A stretch of 64,000 nucleotides of DNA, taken from positions 186,001 to 250,000 of the forward strand of contig JAHLJZ010000003.1 of assembly GCA_025602915.1 (NCBI GenBank), read 5' to 3'. This document shows, piece by piece, positions 46,429-57,634 of this stretch. Positions within the stretch are counted from its first letter, which is position 1. Every line of letters begins with the position of its first letter. The translations under genes and the position numbers were made by a program. The stretch is from Paraphysoderma sedebokerense. Lineage: Eukaryota > Blastocladiomycota > Physodermatomycetes > Physodermatales > Physodermataceae. The notes below the pieces were generated by a model. It made no database searches. It had not been told where the DNA came from and saw only the letters and a program-made list of their open reading frames with translations.

Positions 46429-47121
46429 ATGATGTCTACTGATACCGCCACTATGAACCGCCCTCACACTATGGGCGAATATCCTATCGCCGCTGCTCAA
46501 AAAATGGGCCAAACTGTTTCGGCCATGACAACTGGAGCAATGGAAACCACTCGATCATTGAAAGACCGATTGACGAGCTTCAGTTACACTACAATGGATA
46601 CCATTCGATTGTACATGAGAGAATATCCCTTGTTGAGGGCATTTGTCTATGGTATGCACCCTGCCCCATTCGTCGGTAACTGTGGAACTTGTAATTGCGC
46701 GTTCTAATATGTGACGTCATTTTCCAGTCATGTCTCTCTTCTCTGCTATCCCAGTCTCTATTTTCGCAACATATGCTACCGCCACATTCTTGGGTTCTTT
46801 GATCGTAGCATCAATCGGTGTTGCCGTTGTTGAAGGTAAGTTTGACTTCATTCTGTAGTTTAATCGATCATGGATCTCACAATCTCCACAGGCGGCCTTC
46901 TCGGTTTCGGTTTCCTCGTACTTCTCCCATTCTTGGGCGGTTCTCTTCTCTTGACTTTGATGACATTAACCGGATACTATGCTACTCTGTGGACTCTTCG
47001 TGGTGTCTACTACGTTTTGGATGTCTTGAGGGGCGCTGGTGGCACCACGGGTCATATGGCTGCCAAGGCTGAGCGTGGAATGGACAAGGCCGCCGGCATG
47101 GTCAGCAACATCACTTCCTAA
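46429..47121 (+). CDS. LDAF1/promethin-like (Ldo) lipid-droplet protein
   Basis: Three exons give about 185 residues. A polar N-terminus with an amphipathic helix (KMGQTVSAMTTGAMETTRSLKD ... MREYPLLRAFVY) precedes a long hydrophobic block: LFSAIPVSIFATYATATFLG, LIVASIGVAVVEGGLL and FGFLVLLPFLGGSLLLTLMTL, arranged as two hairpins. The tail is an amphipathic helix. The two-hairpin core with the VVEGGL break recalls promethin/LDAF1 and yeast Ldo16/Ldo45, which work with seipin at lipid droplets. The match is by topology and a short motif, not by long identity. Introns near 46653-46728 and 46835-46891. The gene is well expressed in style (strong leader, biased codons), an inference only. Confidence 0.6.
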
Positions 47122-47243
47122 GTAGTTTGGTGTTAATAATACATTAGCGTTGTGATAATATTTAGTATAGTTTCCGTTTTGTAACAGCATTCTCGTCTCT
47201 TTGAAGAAAATATAGTTTTCGCGTTTCCACTTGGACACTTTTG

Positions 47244-50200
47244 ATGTCTCCTGCTTCCGTCGGGAAGTTGTCGGGAATTGTTACTCGGTCTACTTTTGTG
47301 GCTCTCGTCATTGCTCAGAATACCTTTTGCCAGTGTACTGAATTGAGGATGTCGAAGAACGAGCTCAACAAAGCTGGCTCTGCCCATTTCATCTATATGA
47401 ACACGGGCATTAACGTGGCGCCGTTGAAACCGAGTTCCTCAACGACAGTCTATCGATCCCTTTCACTCGCTTTCAGCGACGACGAACAAGAAGACGAATA
47501 TGCGAGATACTTTGTGGACAGAAATTTACCAAAATGGCGGAACGGAATATTTTTATTCATGAGTGCAGCAACCCTTCTATATATCTACAGGTTATTTACC
47601 CCGTCTTGCCTGCGGTTGTTTCTATCACGGAGTTTGATGCTGACAGAATGCACCTGACTTTTTTTTAGCATGTGGAAAACCCCATATGACGTTTCACGAT
47701 ATAAAGATTTCATATCCAGTAGGACATTTCCACCGAGTGTACTCACATCTAATTGTCCCTCCGGATATTATTGCTCAGGTAATTCTGTTTGGCTTTTGCG
47801 AAATGATGTCACAGCGCGTATAGAACGACTTACTCAATTTTTCTCTAATGAATCATCCATTGCACGCCGTACTTTTTTAACTGGCATTGTATCTCACGCA
47901 AAATGAACGCGACATTGTGTTTCTTCCGAAATCCTTATATTTATTGTTGCAGAATGTCCGGCTTCGATGTGTAACGAGCGATACGAGGTGTGGTGGGATG
48001 CACTATTTTATATCTTTGGTATGCTAGACAACAGTTTTCAGACCAAGCAAAAGTACTAACTCAGATGTCTTATAGGATGTTTTATACCCGGTTTTACAGC
48101 CTATGTCTTATCCAAAAAATTACGAATCAATGTATTTTCAAAATACATCCACCACATATCGACGGCCGTTTTGATAATAGGTGGATTGGTTGGTCTTGTT
48201 TTCAGATTTCTTATTGTAGAACCAAGGTGAGTTATACGCGGTAGAATTCAGATCAAAATGGTGCAGTGAAATAATACGCTTCCCTCATAGAGCGCCTGTC
48301 TATGTCGCCGCATTGATATACTCTGGCTTCATGTTCATCACAGTTTTCATGCGAATACGATTCATTCATTCCGCAATATCGTTGTTTACTGTGATTGCGG
48401 TTTTCATTTGTTCCAATCTTTATCAGATCACCCATTACAAAGTTGCAACCAATGTGGAGTTTGTTGACTACTTTGCCCTTATAATCTGCTCGATCACTCT
48501 GTGTTCAATCGCGTCGGTGGTTTGTGTCAGCAACTGGGAGCAAGAAAAGTTTTATCGCACTTTATTCCTATCTACCCAAAATTTGCAAAGAGCCAATTTC
48601 AAGTTGCAAGCTCAGTTGCGTAATTTGCAGAAAACATACCATGAAAAGGTGAGGTTTTATTCCGATAACGCACAACAAGACAAGCTATGAAAGTTATTAA
48701 TCATTCCTTTTTATGTCCAAAAAAAGATGGGAGAATTTGAATCTCCCCTAGAAACCGCTATCCTAATTGTGCGATCGATGGTAATATATAATTAGTTTGC
48801 TCTCTGCAAATGTCTATGTTAACAGTTCGTTACAGATGGCTGACGCGAATATGGGGCCACAACATCTGATGAAATTAACCCAAGTTTTGACATTGCTAAG
48901 CTCAAACAATCTTCTTACGCCGGATTTTGAGAACAACATCAATGACGGGGCTTTGCGTATGGACAATGAGCAAGAGGTATAGATTGAGACATAATGAGGC
49001 TGTTTATACGGCATTTCTCCGCTAACACTGTCCTCTTGATCAGGCTTGGTTGTTTACGGAAATTGCACGACGACGCCATAGACAAACTCAAAGGAAAGGA
49101 AGTATACTGGCTGTGTTAGCAGTGAATGCCATGAACGGATCAGGACGACGAAAATCACTGCAGCCCAAAGAACTTGGGGCAACGCCTCTGAAAATCGCGA
49201 CCATCTCCAGTATCCCCGATATCGGTGAACAGCAAGCAACATTACTTAATATAGAAAATTCACTGATTTATGAGGAATACGACCCCCTTATTTCGGAGTA
49301 CAACTTTCCTATTTTTAGTTACGTCCAGAGTACGGACGGAAAACCGCTTTCATTTCTGGCGATGCATTTGTTTACAAAAGCAAACTTGTTCCGTACATGT
49401 CAAATTCCGACAGACAAATTTTTAAACTTTATCACTGCGATAGAAGCAGGCTATATGGATTTGCCATGTATGTTTGAAAAGTCAAAAAATATTCTGGTTT
49501 CTTAAAATTCACCCATTTCCCTCAATTGACAGATCATAACCGAATACATGCGGCCGACGTACTTCACGCCATAAGTCATTTCATTTCAATACCAAATATA
49601 GCAAAAATAATCAGCGAGGTACGTAGTTTAATTCTTACGATAAGTGTTTGTGCGACAACTTATTTTAATATTCAATAGGTCGATTTGGTAGCAATCTATG
49701 TTGCGGCTGGTATGCTTTTTAAGTGTTTATTCGGATGACTAGCATTAGAACTGACATGAATCAATCGAGTAGCAATCCATGATTATCAACATCCTGGGTT
49801 TACGTAAGTCAGAATTTTATTGAATTAAACACACTATTGATTAAATATTGACATGTTCATCATCTAGGAACAATTTCCTCATTACAACGGGTGATTCGCG
49901 AGCCATATTATACAATGACAAAGCCGTCCTCGAGAACCATCATTTAGCCGCATCGTTCGCAGTTCTGCGGAAACCAGAAAACAACTTTTTAACACACTTA
50001 ACTAAGAGCGAATACAAACTTTTTAGAGAAACAGTTATAGAAATGGTTCTGGCTACAGACCTGTCCCAACATTTACCGCTGCTTACATTATTCAAAAATA
50101 GGGTACGCATTTTCCCGGAGAGTCTCATCAGCACCCTTTTAGCTAAAATCTCTACTCTGTAATTTCATTTTTTCAGCTCCAGAATCAGTCTGCCTTTAAT

Positions 50201-50884
50201 CCTGAAGAGCTGAGAGAAGATAGAATTCTACTGTGGAGGATGTTAATGAAATTAGCGGTAACTTAACTATCAATTGCGTATATGATGACCTTAAATGGCG
50301 AAACTCATACGGATTTATTATAGGATGTGAGCAATCCGACAAAACAATGGGCGTTATATGAAAAATGGTATCAGATGATAATAGATGAATTTCTGCGGCA
50401 AGGCGATGAAGAGAGGAAACTGAGATTGGACATTAGCCCCTTCATGGTAATATTTCGGGCTTTTTTCAACCGTGGCTCAACCTTTCGTCGGCTATAGCAC
50501 TAAAACTGACGATATAATCACTCTTTTCGTACTTATAGGATCGAGACAAGTTGAATATTCCGAGCTCTCAGATTGGTTTCATAGGTAATTACTGCCGTTG
50601 AATATTAACATGTTTATGACAAATATTCTAATTGATGGTCAATGTTCTATTTCTTCACTTTAGATTTTGTCGTCAATCCTCTGTTCGAGGCGTTTGATAG
50701 ATACATCGCGATACCGTCAATAATGGACACATTAAGAACAAACCGTAACATATGGGTTCAAAAGAAACAGGAGCAAACTTGTAGCAATTTATCCGGATTA
50801 CATACTACAAGTGATGGCAAGACGAGTAAAACTAGTGTAGCAGAGTTACCAGGAAAACCATCGTTATCACAGACGCGAGAGTAG
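47244..50884 (+). CDS. Membrane-anchored class I cyclic-nucleotide phosphodiesterase (PDE8-like) with six TM segments
   Basis: About 15 exons. The N-terminal half has six hydrophobic segments: GIFLFMSAATLLYIY, WWDALFYIFGCFIPGFTAYV, STAVLIIGGLVGLVFRFLIV, VYVAALIYSGFMFITVF, ISLFTVIAVFICSNLY and FALIICSITLCSIASVV. A Cys-rich loop lies between TM1 and TM2 (CPSGYYC ... CPASMC). A coiled coil follows (LQRANFKLQAQLRNLQK). Then comes a PDE8-like segment SPLETAILIVRSM and the PDEase domain (49250-50700). Metal ligands are complete: YHNRIHAADVLH, IHDYQHPG and LADVSNP; the purine-selecting Gln is in SSQIGFIDFVV. The enzyme should hydrolyse cAMP and/or cGMP at a membrane. Similar six-TM plus PDE layouts exist in apicomplexans; typical fungal Pde2 is soluble. 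Start 47244 is a choice; the N-terminus could be shorter (Met at 47349). No retinal-binding rhodopsin features were seen. Confidence 0.85.
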
Positions 50885-51148
50885 ATAGTGTATTTAGCTG
50901 AATTTTAGAAGACTTCCATTTCGAAAATACTGTATTTGTAAAAGCATGTAAAACAGTTTGTTGGATTTTGTTTGGAATACGAAACTTCTTTGATCGCAAA
51001 TAATTTTGAACTTGTTTTCTCCAGTTTAATGTTCGGACAAAAAATTCATTTCGATTTACAATATGACTTGATTTAGGACCTTTGCCAACAAACGTTCGGT
51101 CCTAATGACTATTACTTCTTCAACTTTTGTCTATCCCTACGGGCGGAG

Positions 51149-54100
51149 TTATTCCACGTCCAAGGTTGATTCATCGTCATCGTCATCTTCAATGTCTATA
51201 CTTGCAACGCGATCGGCGTTGACTGGGGATGCCGGAGGGGATTTTGCGCCCTCAGCACTAGGTCCATTTGGATTTGAAGGGGCGGAAACTGGACTCGCAG
51301 GATCACTATAGATTGGATGTGTACGAATGAGTTATTTGTTTTACGTGTGAGGATGAAAACAACTTCCAAATTGAAACAACGTACGCTTCCGTCTTCTTTT
51401 TCTTCTTCTTCGTTGATTTTTTCTTTTTCTTTTTATGCTCGGGCGATGAAGTTTGTGTTTGTAATGGGGAAGACAGATCAGCTGGGGAACCAAGCGCGGT
51501 GATGGATAGTGCCTTAGCAACCGTGGGTGAATCTGTAGATTGTGGCTGTGAATTTGAAAAGCCAAGGCATAGTGAATCTAAACAAAGAGACAAAGGTCAA
51601 TATAACTCGGGGGCCGACAAAAGAAGTTCCGGGTACAAAATGACGTACATCTGGAACCTAAATCAGTTCCAATCTCTTCTTGCGCAGAGATACCAACAGA
51701 ATTGTATTCGGTTTTGACCTGAATTTTGGATGCATCGATTGTCGGTAGGATAGGTGTGAAATGCGGGATTGGTTTTCGATCAAGCGTAGTCAAGGCCGGA
51801 TATACCATTGATTGCTTTTCTGTCGCTTCCCTATTAAATGTTCTTAGAAAAATGCTCAAGATAAAGCGAATTGTCCTGATAACGAAAAACTCACAATAGT
51901 ATCGGCTGAAATTCTTTCCATTTCGCATGCGTTTTCAACATATTATGAAAATATTCGGATGGTGACTGCCCTTCGGCAGTCAGTCGGATTGTATTACAGA
52001 TCAAGATAATATAACCTCGAAGGTCTGCACAATATTTGTCAGATTTCACGTAGCTACATTATGTTCGAAGTTGTGAAAATACCTGAATGTCCGCCTTGCT
52101 CATTGTAATGATCAATCATTCGAGCGATGAATTTGGATTTGGAGAAGATAACTTTAAATGTTGGGCTATGATTCGCTCGAAGAAGCTGGAGGAATATTTT
52201 GTAAAATCGTGTTTGATATAGGGAATTGTACCTGAAATTCACGGGAAGAGATGAGATTACTTTTTACTATTCGCAGAATAAAACAAATTGATTCATACTT
52301 GTATTGGAAAAACCAGTTGACGAGTTGTTTCCAAAACAGTGGGGAAACATCGTCCAATATCGAAGAATCTGTGACAGACTCGCTTAACAAATCATGAATT
52401 ATTTCCAACAGCGCCAATCGATGATGTGTGAATGGCTGCGGAACTTGATAAGATGATAACTTTAGGCCACTGTTATGGAAATATCGTTAGAAGTTAATCC
52501 GAATAGTGACGACACAAAATATAGTACCCTTCTTCTTCGGAGATTTCGTCTGATTCCTGTGTATTATTCGGCACAAGTTGCGAGGAAATGAAGGGAAGGT
52601 GATTGAGGAGATATTTCTTTACACCAGTGGCAGTGTTAACTAACTCCGTTGTATCTTTTTGTGGAAGGAAAAAATTTCTTGCGGCCGCACTTAAGGGTGG
52701 CCGTATGTTGCTGTACAAAATTGAAGGTGTGTTGGTCGATTGGCACGCAAAAAGTCGTGAGGATAAAATGTCGAGTGTTTCATACCTTCTGACCGCCAAT
52801 GCATGTAGAATGGCTATGCCAGCTTCCTGCTGATATGGTTCACCGGTCGATATTGTCTAGAGTACCGAATAATGAGTTTCAGAATGCCATCTAGGACAGA
52901 CAAAAACAAACTACCTTGACAATCCTGTCAATAATCGTTCGGTCACCTTCCAATGATTTAAATAATAGATCGCTTTGTTCCACTTTTAAAGCCTCGTCGA
53001 CCAAGCGGACAACAAAATCCTGACAAGCTTCCACTATTTGCGGAACTGAGAGAGCGGAGGTCAAATCACGAGACTTCGTCAGGAGAATCTAAAAGTATTT
53101 ATACCTTTGCAATCCAAACGAGACAAGATTGTTTCCAAGAATTCCATACTCTGCAGTCGAGCGAACCTCCTTGCCTTCTCTTTTGGATTGCTCACACCAA
53201 ACAGTACAGTTAACAATGACACTGTAACTGGATATTCATGCAGATAAAACAACATTCGGAATAATAAAGGTTTCGAAATGCCGTCGTCTTCGTTGTCTCC
53301 ATTCATTATCATCCGCAAAATTGGGCCTGGGTGTCGTGGTAGGAGTGATTCGAAAACTTGACGGAAATGATGAAAATTGCCGTCCGACGTAGGGGAGAAG
53401 ACATCGAAGAGCGATTTAACTACATCAGAAGAATTCATAGCGAAAGGTCAATATATCGAGCAGATGTGAATTGAAAGAACCATCGCATATTACTTATTAT
53501 CGATAATTTTACATGCACAACACTAGAATTTGTGGGAGCGTTGCAGCATAAAATTTCCATAACTCGGAAGGAGTACTTTGTTGCTTTCAAATCTCGATCC
53601 CGTTCTCTAACGACCGATGCGTCGATTTCCCCATCAGGTGGAGGATGGTACGGATTTTTGCGATCAGGCACTCGTGATAGGTAGGACATAAAAATAGACA
53701 TCGTTTCTATTTGAAAGATAGATTTTCATTTGAATATGAATTGTTAAAAACCGGTTACCACGAGACATGGTAAATTTGAGATACGAACCATCCATTTTGA
53801 AGAAATCAACCATCTTTTCGTCTAATCTAATTGTACCGATTTCGAATATTTTCTCAATTAATTCTCGTGCTCCGCTTTGAAAGTCACCTTTGCTAAGCGA
53901 CTGAAACAGTTCTAAAGAGCTATCGGTTTTGCTGGGCTGATCCGTTGGACGAAAGAGATTGTTGGCATTCCAAATCTTTTCTTCACTTCCCTATGATTCA
54001 AACATCAAAATAAATATATCAATATCGGTTTCGAGGATTCTATACAATAAAATATGGATATACCAAAGCTGAGCTTGAAATATCCCACGGCCTTGTATTT

Positions 54101-54459
54101 GTGTCTTCCGCATCTGTTATGACAACCGTCTCCATATCCACAGGATCAAGGAAATCGGACTCAGTTTCTTCATCAATGTCATGAGTGATTGATTCATCCT
54201 CATCTAAGGCATCGGCCATATAGAAGTAACTATTCCCATTTTCAAACTCGGGCTTGTCGGCCATTATGACTACATCTTGAATAGTGTCCAGTTGAATATC
54301 TGTCGGAGAGGATTGCTCCACATTTTCATCGGATTCCGAATTTGAATCTTTGAGAGACAGAGAGGAGAGGTCCATTTTCATATCGACATTGATTGGCTTT
54401 AGAGTATCTGCCGCAATCATAGGAACAGTCTTCATAGCAGACAAGGCCAAGGGTATCAC
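51149..54459 (-). CDS. SAPS-family (SAP/PP6R) phosphatase regulatory subunit
   Basis: Subunit that binds Sit4/PP6 catalytic phosphatase. The SAPS domain is visible in order: DEKMVDFFKMDETMSIFMSYLSRVP (53840 and 53700), TKYSFRVMEILCCNAP, SLFDVFSPTSDGNFHHFRQVFE, VVRLVDEALKVEQ, EAGIAILHALAVRRYETLD, HHRLALLEIIHDLLSES, FWKQLVNWFFQYKYES and GYIILICNTIRLTAEGQSP, ending in KWKEFQPI. These match the PP6R pattern, for example RGYMGHLTRIANTVV. An acidic N-terminal part (54459-54050) has Asp/Glu-rich stretches such as DEDESITHDIDEETESDFLD and lies ahead of the normal SAPS start. The C-terminal tail has two Lys-runs (KKKKKK-ST-KKKKKK) and an acidic end (DIEDDDDDE). Exon joins near 53500 were not resolved, and the true start may be upstream of 54459. 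It faces EBP1 head-to-head. Confidence 0.78.
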
Positions 54460-54991
54460 GATAAAGGGAAGCTCCGTGGAGGCTGTCTGGGATGATTTTT
54501 AGCCAAAATTCACGCTCAAAGGCTCGTTGCTAAGACCACTTTTGAAAATTTATTTGATTGCACTTGACGGGTTACAACGTATTTTGCAGAAGACAATTGT
54601 CTCGCTGGATATGATGCTACATACATATTGGGATTCGAGAATCGAGAGACAGAGTGTGACTGTGTGAGATGAGTCGCCTGGAATGCAATCCAGATTCCAG
54701 ATTCCACATCGAAGCTACCCCCGTACTTTATTCAATCGCTGCGGTCAGGCCACACCATCAAACATCTACTATTACGAAAAGCGCAAAATTCAAGTCTACA
54801 GTACCACGGAATACAGGAATGCTTAATTGTAGTGTCGTGGTAACAATGCCAACAGCAGGAGAAGCTTGAAACATTGTGAGCTGAGACAGGTGACTCGTTG
54901 CGATCCAAACAAAGGCATCCCTATATTCGCTTGTCTTGGCTGTACGAAAGGCCGCAAGCACACTATTGAAGGAAGGTATTCAAAAGTGACT
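54460..54991. promoter_or_regulatory. Divergent promoter, SAPS gene / EBP1
   Basis: 532 bp between start codons. Open frames exist on both strands (an in-frame upstream ATG for EBP1 at 54866) but code no known motif. The start of the SAPS gene may extend into this stretch. Confidence 0.4.
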
Positions 54992-56484
54992 ATGGCTTCT
55001 AAAAATACAGACGCAGCCCCTGTTGACGCTGCCCAGGAAATCTCCACTCCTGATGTCGTTACAAAATACACCACTGGCGCAAACATCGTTTCCCGTAGGT
55101 TTTTTACATTGAAGTCCGCCATAAACATGAAGGCACTGTCTAATTTTTGTCCTCGTTCACGTCAATAGAGGCTCTCAAGAAAGTCGTAGAAGGGTGCGTA
55201 AACGGCGCGAATATTATGGAACTTTGTGTCCTTGGAGACAAATCGATTGAAGAAGGACTCAAGTCGGTTTACGCAAAGTCCAAGAATCTGTTGAAGAGCG
55301 TCGCCTTCCCTACTTCGATCTCCGTGAACAATTGCGTTTGCCATTTTTCACCATTACCCGAAGAGCCTGAATCTGCTCAAACACTTAAAGATGGTGATGT
55401 CGCCAAAATGTATAGTCTTTTTCGTGCTAATAATTGCCCCAAGTTTTATCTTGGTCTAATATTCTTGATTTTTTTTTTTAGCGAACTTGGCGCCCAGATT
55501 GACGGATTTCCTGTTATCGTTGGACACACTCTTGTTGTAGGTGCCAGCAAGGATAAGCCTGTTACTGGAAGAAAGGCCGATGTTTTACAGGTATGTGTCG
55601 AGTCACAGACCTTCCCTTACATCTTTGTTTTATTCAAACACTAAATATCTGTATTTCTGCAGGCTGCTCATGTTGCATCTGAAGCTTGTCTGCGTCTCTT
55701 TAAGCCTGGCAAGAAGAACATCGAAGTCACGGACACCGTCCAAAAGATCGCCGAGTCTTTTGAGTGTAAACCTGTGGAAGGTAAATATTATATCTATGCT
55801 GGAAGGATAGAGCATCAGTTTTTGACGTTTTCATCCAATATGCAGGTATGTTGTCGTACCAGATGTCAAAGAACAACATGGATGGACCCAAGCAGGTTAT
55901 CTTGAACCCTAGCGAAGAGCAACGCAAGGGAACCACCTCCGAGGAATTCAAAGAAGGTGAAGTTTATGCTGTCAATGTCATTGTGTCAACTGGAGACGGT
56001 AAATGCAAGCAAGGAGAAACCCGAACAACCATTTACAAGAAAAACGACACCCAGTATTCGCTGAAATTGAAGGCCAGTCGCGCTTTGTTCAGTGACGTCA
56101 AGGATCGTTTTGGCAACTTTGCTTTCCATCTTCGGTATGTTTGACCGAATTATCCCGTGTTAGCTCCACCTTTGAAATCTAATTTTTCTAGTTTTTTTCG
56201 ACATGTACAGTTCTTTTGAAGATCTTCGCAAAGCACGTATGGGTCTCATTGAATGTCAGAATCACCAATTGATTCAACCATACGACGTCTTGTACGAAAA
56301 AGAAGGTGAAATTGTTGCCCAATTCATCTTCACAGTTTTGTTGATGCCTACTGGACCCTTAAAAGTCTCTGGATTAGAGTGGGACGAGGAATTGGTAAAG
56401 AGTGACAAGGAAGTGACCGATGAAGAAATTAAAAATCTGCTTAATGAACAAGTCAGAAAGAAGAAGAATAAGAAGAAGAAGTAA
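54992..56484 (+). CDS. EBP1/PA2G4-like protein (methionine-aminopeptidase fold)
   Basis: Eight exons give about 385 residues that align with EBP1 over the whole length: VVTKYTTGANIVSQALKKVV, LCVLGDKSIEEGLKSVY, VAFPTSISVNNCVCHFSPL, DVAKIELGAQIDGFPVIVGHTLVVG, AAHVASEACLRLFKPGKK, EVYAVNVIVSTGDGK and SFEDLRKARMGLIECQNHQL. The tail ends RKKKNKKKK. EBP1 proteins keep the pita-bread fold of Met-aminopeptidase without the enzyme activity and bind ribosomes and pre-ribosomes (fission yeast Mug83-type, human PA2G4). The IS-VNNCVCHFSP segment replaces the catalytic metal-site region. The start ATG at 54992 codes MASKNTDAAP; an upstream in-frame ATG at 54866 would add 42 residues without homology. Confidence 0.92.
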
Positions 56485-57634
56485 ATGGCATGCTCATATC
56501 AAGCATGGAATTGGGATTGCAAATTGTAAGATGATCTGAGGTGTATTATGTATGGATATTACTGCAATTGTACTACTACGCAATACAAAGAAGCATCATC
56601 ATATCGTTTTCTCTTGCACACCATGTGAGAAGTTGGCGCACGTTCAATAGAAATATTGAAAGTTTTAAGATTGCTCAACCAAATGCGCTGATTCAGTTTG
56701 AACAGATAAACGAGTACTCATGTGGGGGTAACAAGTAAAATTGAACGTACGACGCTGGAGTATTTATTCACCGAAATGTCTCCAAATGAAACTAAAATTA
56801 GTTCAACTAGCTTTATTGGTCATCTCTTCGGAAGCTTGTCAAAGTCGAATAATCATGGAATTATCCTCAGGAATTTGCTATTTTTCCGAGTATGATTATA
56901 CAAAAATTAGTTCATATCTTCTAATTTCGTTCTTGGCTGAGGCATATTGTAAAGTTTATTATGGGAAGCGGTATTTCTGTGCTTCCGAAATACACAAGCC
57001 TCGAATGCCGCGGAAACTGATAATAGATCGTTGTGACTCCAGCTTGATTCACGCAACAAGTGATGGGGTGGTGCAGGGTTACGTGATATCATTAAAGTAA
57101 TTAAGCTAGCAGTAATTGTTGTTCAGGCCGATTTCCATTTATAGCCATCACAACTAACAACGAACAAACGCATGGACGCAGGCCGGCGGGGATGCAGCAG
57201 TGATGCAGCGGAGGGGAGGGAGGGGCGAGCTAGAATGCATGCTGGCAGGGGATCGATGACTGGCGAGTGTGCTGTGCGGGCAAGGGACAATGTCGGAGAA
57301 TGGAGGAGAATGGAGGAAGAATCAAGGGCGAAACAGCGCAGTCGGTGAAACCAGCGGAAGTTGCGGAGTTGGAAACGCACCACGCGCTTATTCAGTGCTC
57401 TATTAACGCAGCCAATCATCTCGCGCCCGCACAATGCACATCTCGCTTGGCCAAGCAACGCACATTTCTCTGCAGATGCGCTCAAAAAGTGTTTCGAATT
57501 CTCTTTTAACGGCTGCGTTTCACTCCTCCCTCCTCCACCCCCATCACTGCCATACCATCCATCCCCCATCCTCCTCCTCTCATCGCCTTGTTTCAATCCC
57601 CCATACTTCCCGCCCCTGGTTTCCCTCCACAATT
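56485..57634 (+). promoter_or_regulatory. Upstream region of STE12
   Basis: 1.15 kb between EBP1 stop and STE12 start, same orientation. It holds purine-rich tracts (57180-57330) and a long pyrimidine-rich leader (57520-57630). No exact TGAAACA (Ste12 site) was found. One frame at 56741-57100 is open but has no domain and no splice context. Confidence 0.45.

Noticed and set aside
47244-48700. Rhodopsin module fused to the phosphodiesterase
   Set aside because: The hydrophobic segments lack the retinal-binding Lys context and the usual seventh or eighth helix pattern; six helices are seen.
56741-57100. 119-codon frame between EBP1 and STE12
   Set aside because: Hydrophobic start but no recognisable family, no intron in a genome where nearly all genes have introns, and lies in STE12 upstream DNA.
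57267-57634. Ste12 autoregulation through TGAAACA sites
   Set aside because: Only near-matches (GTGAAACC) occur in the upstream DNA; no exact site was found.
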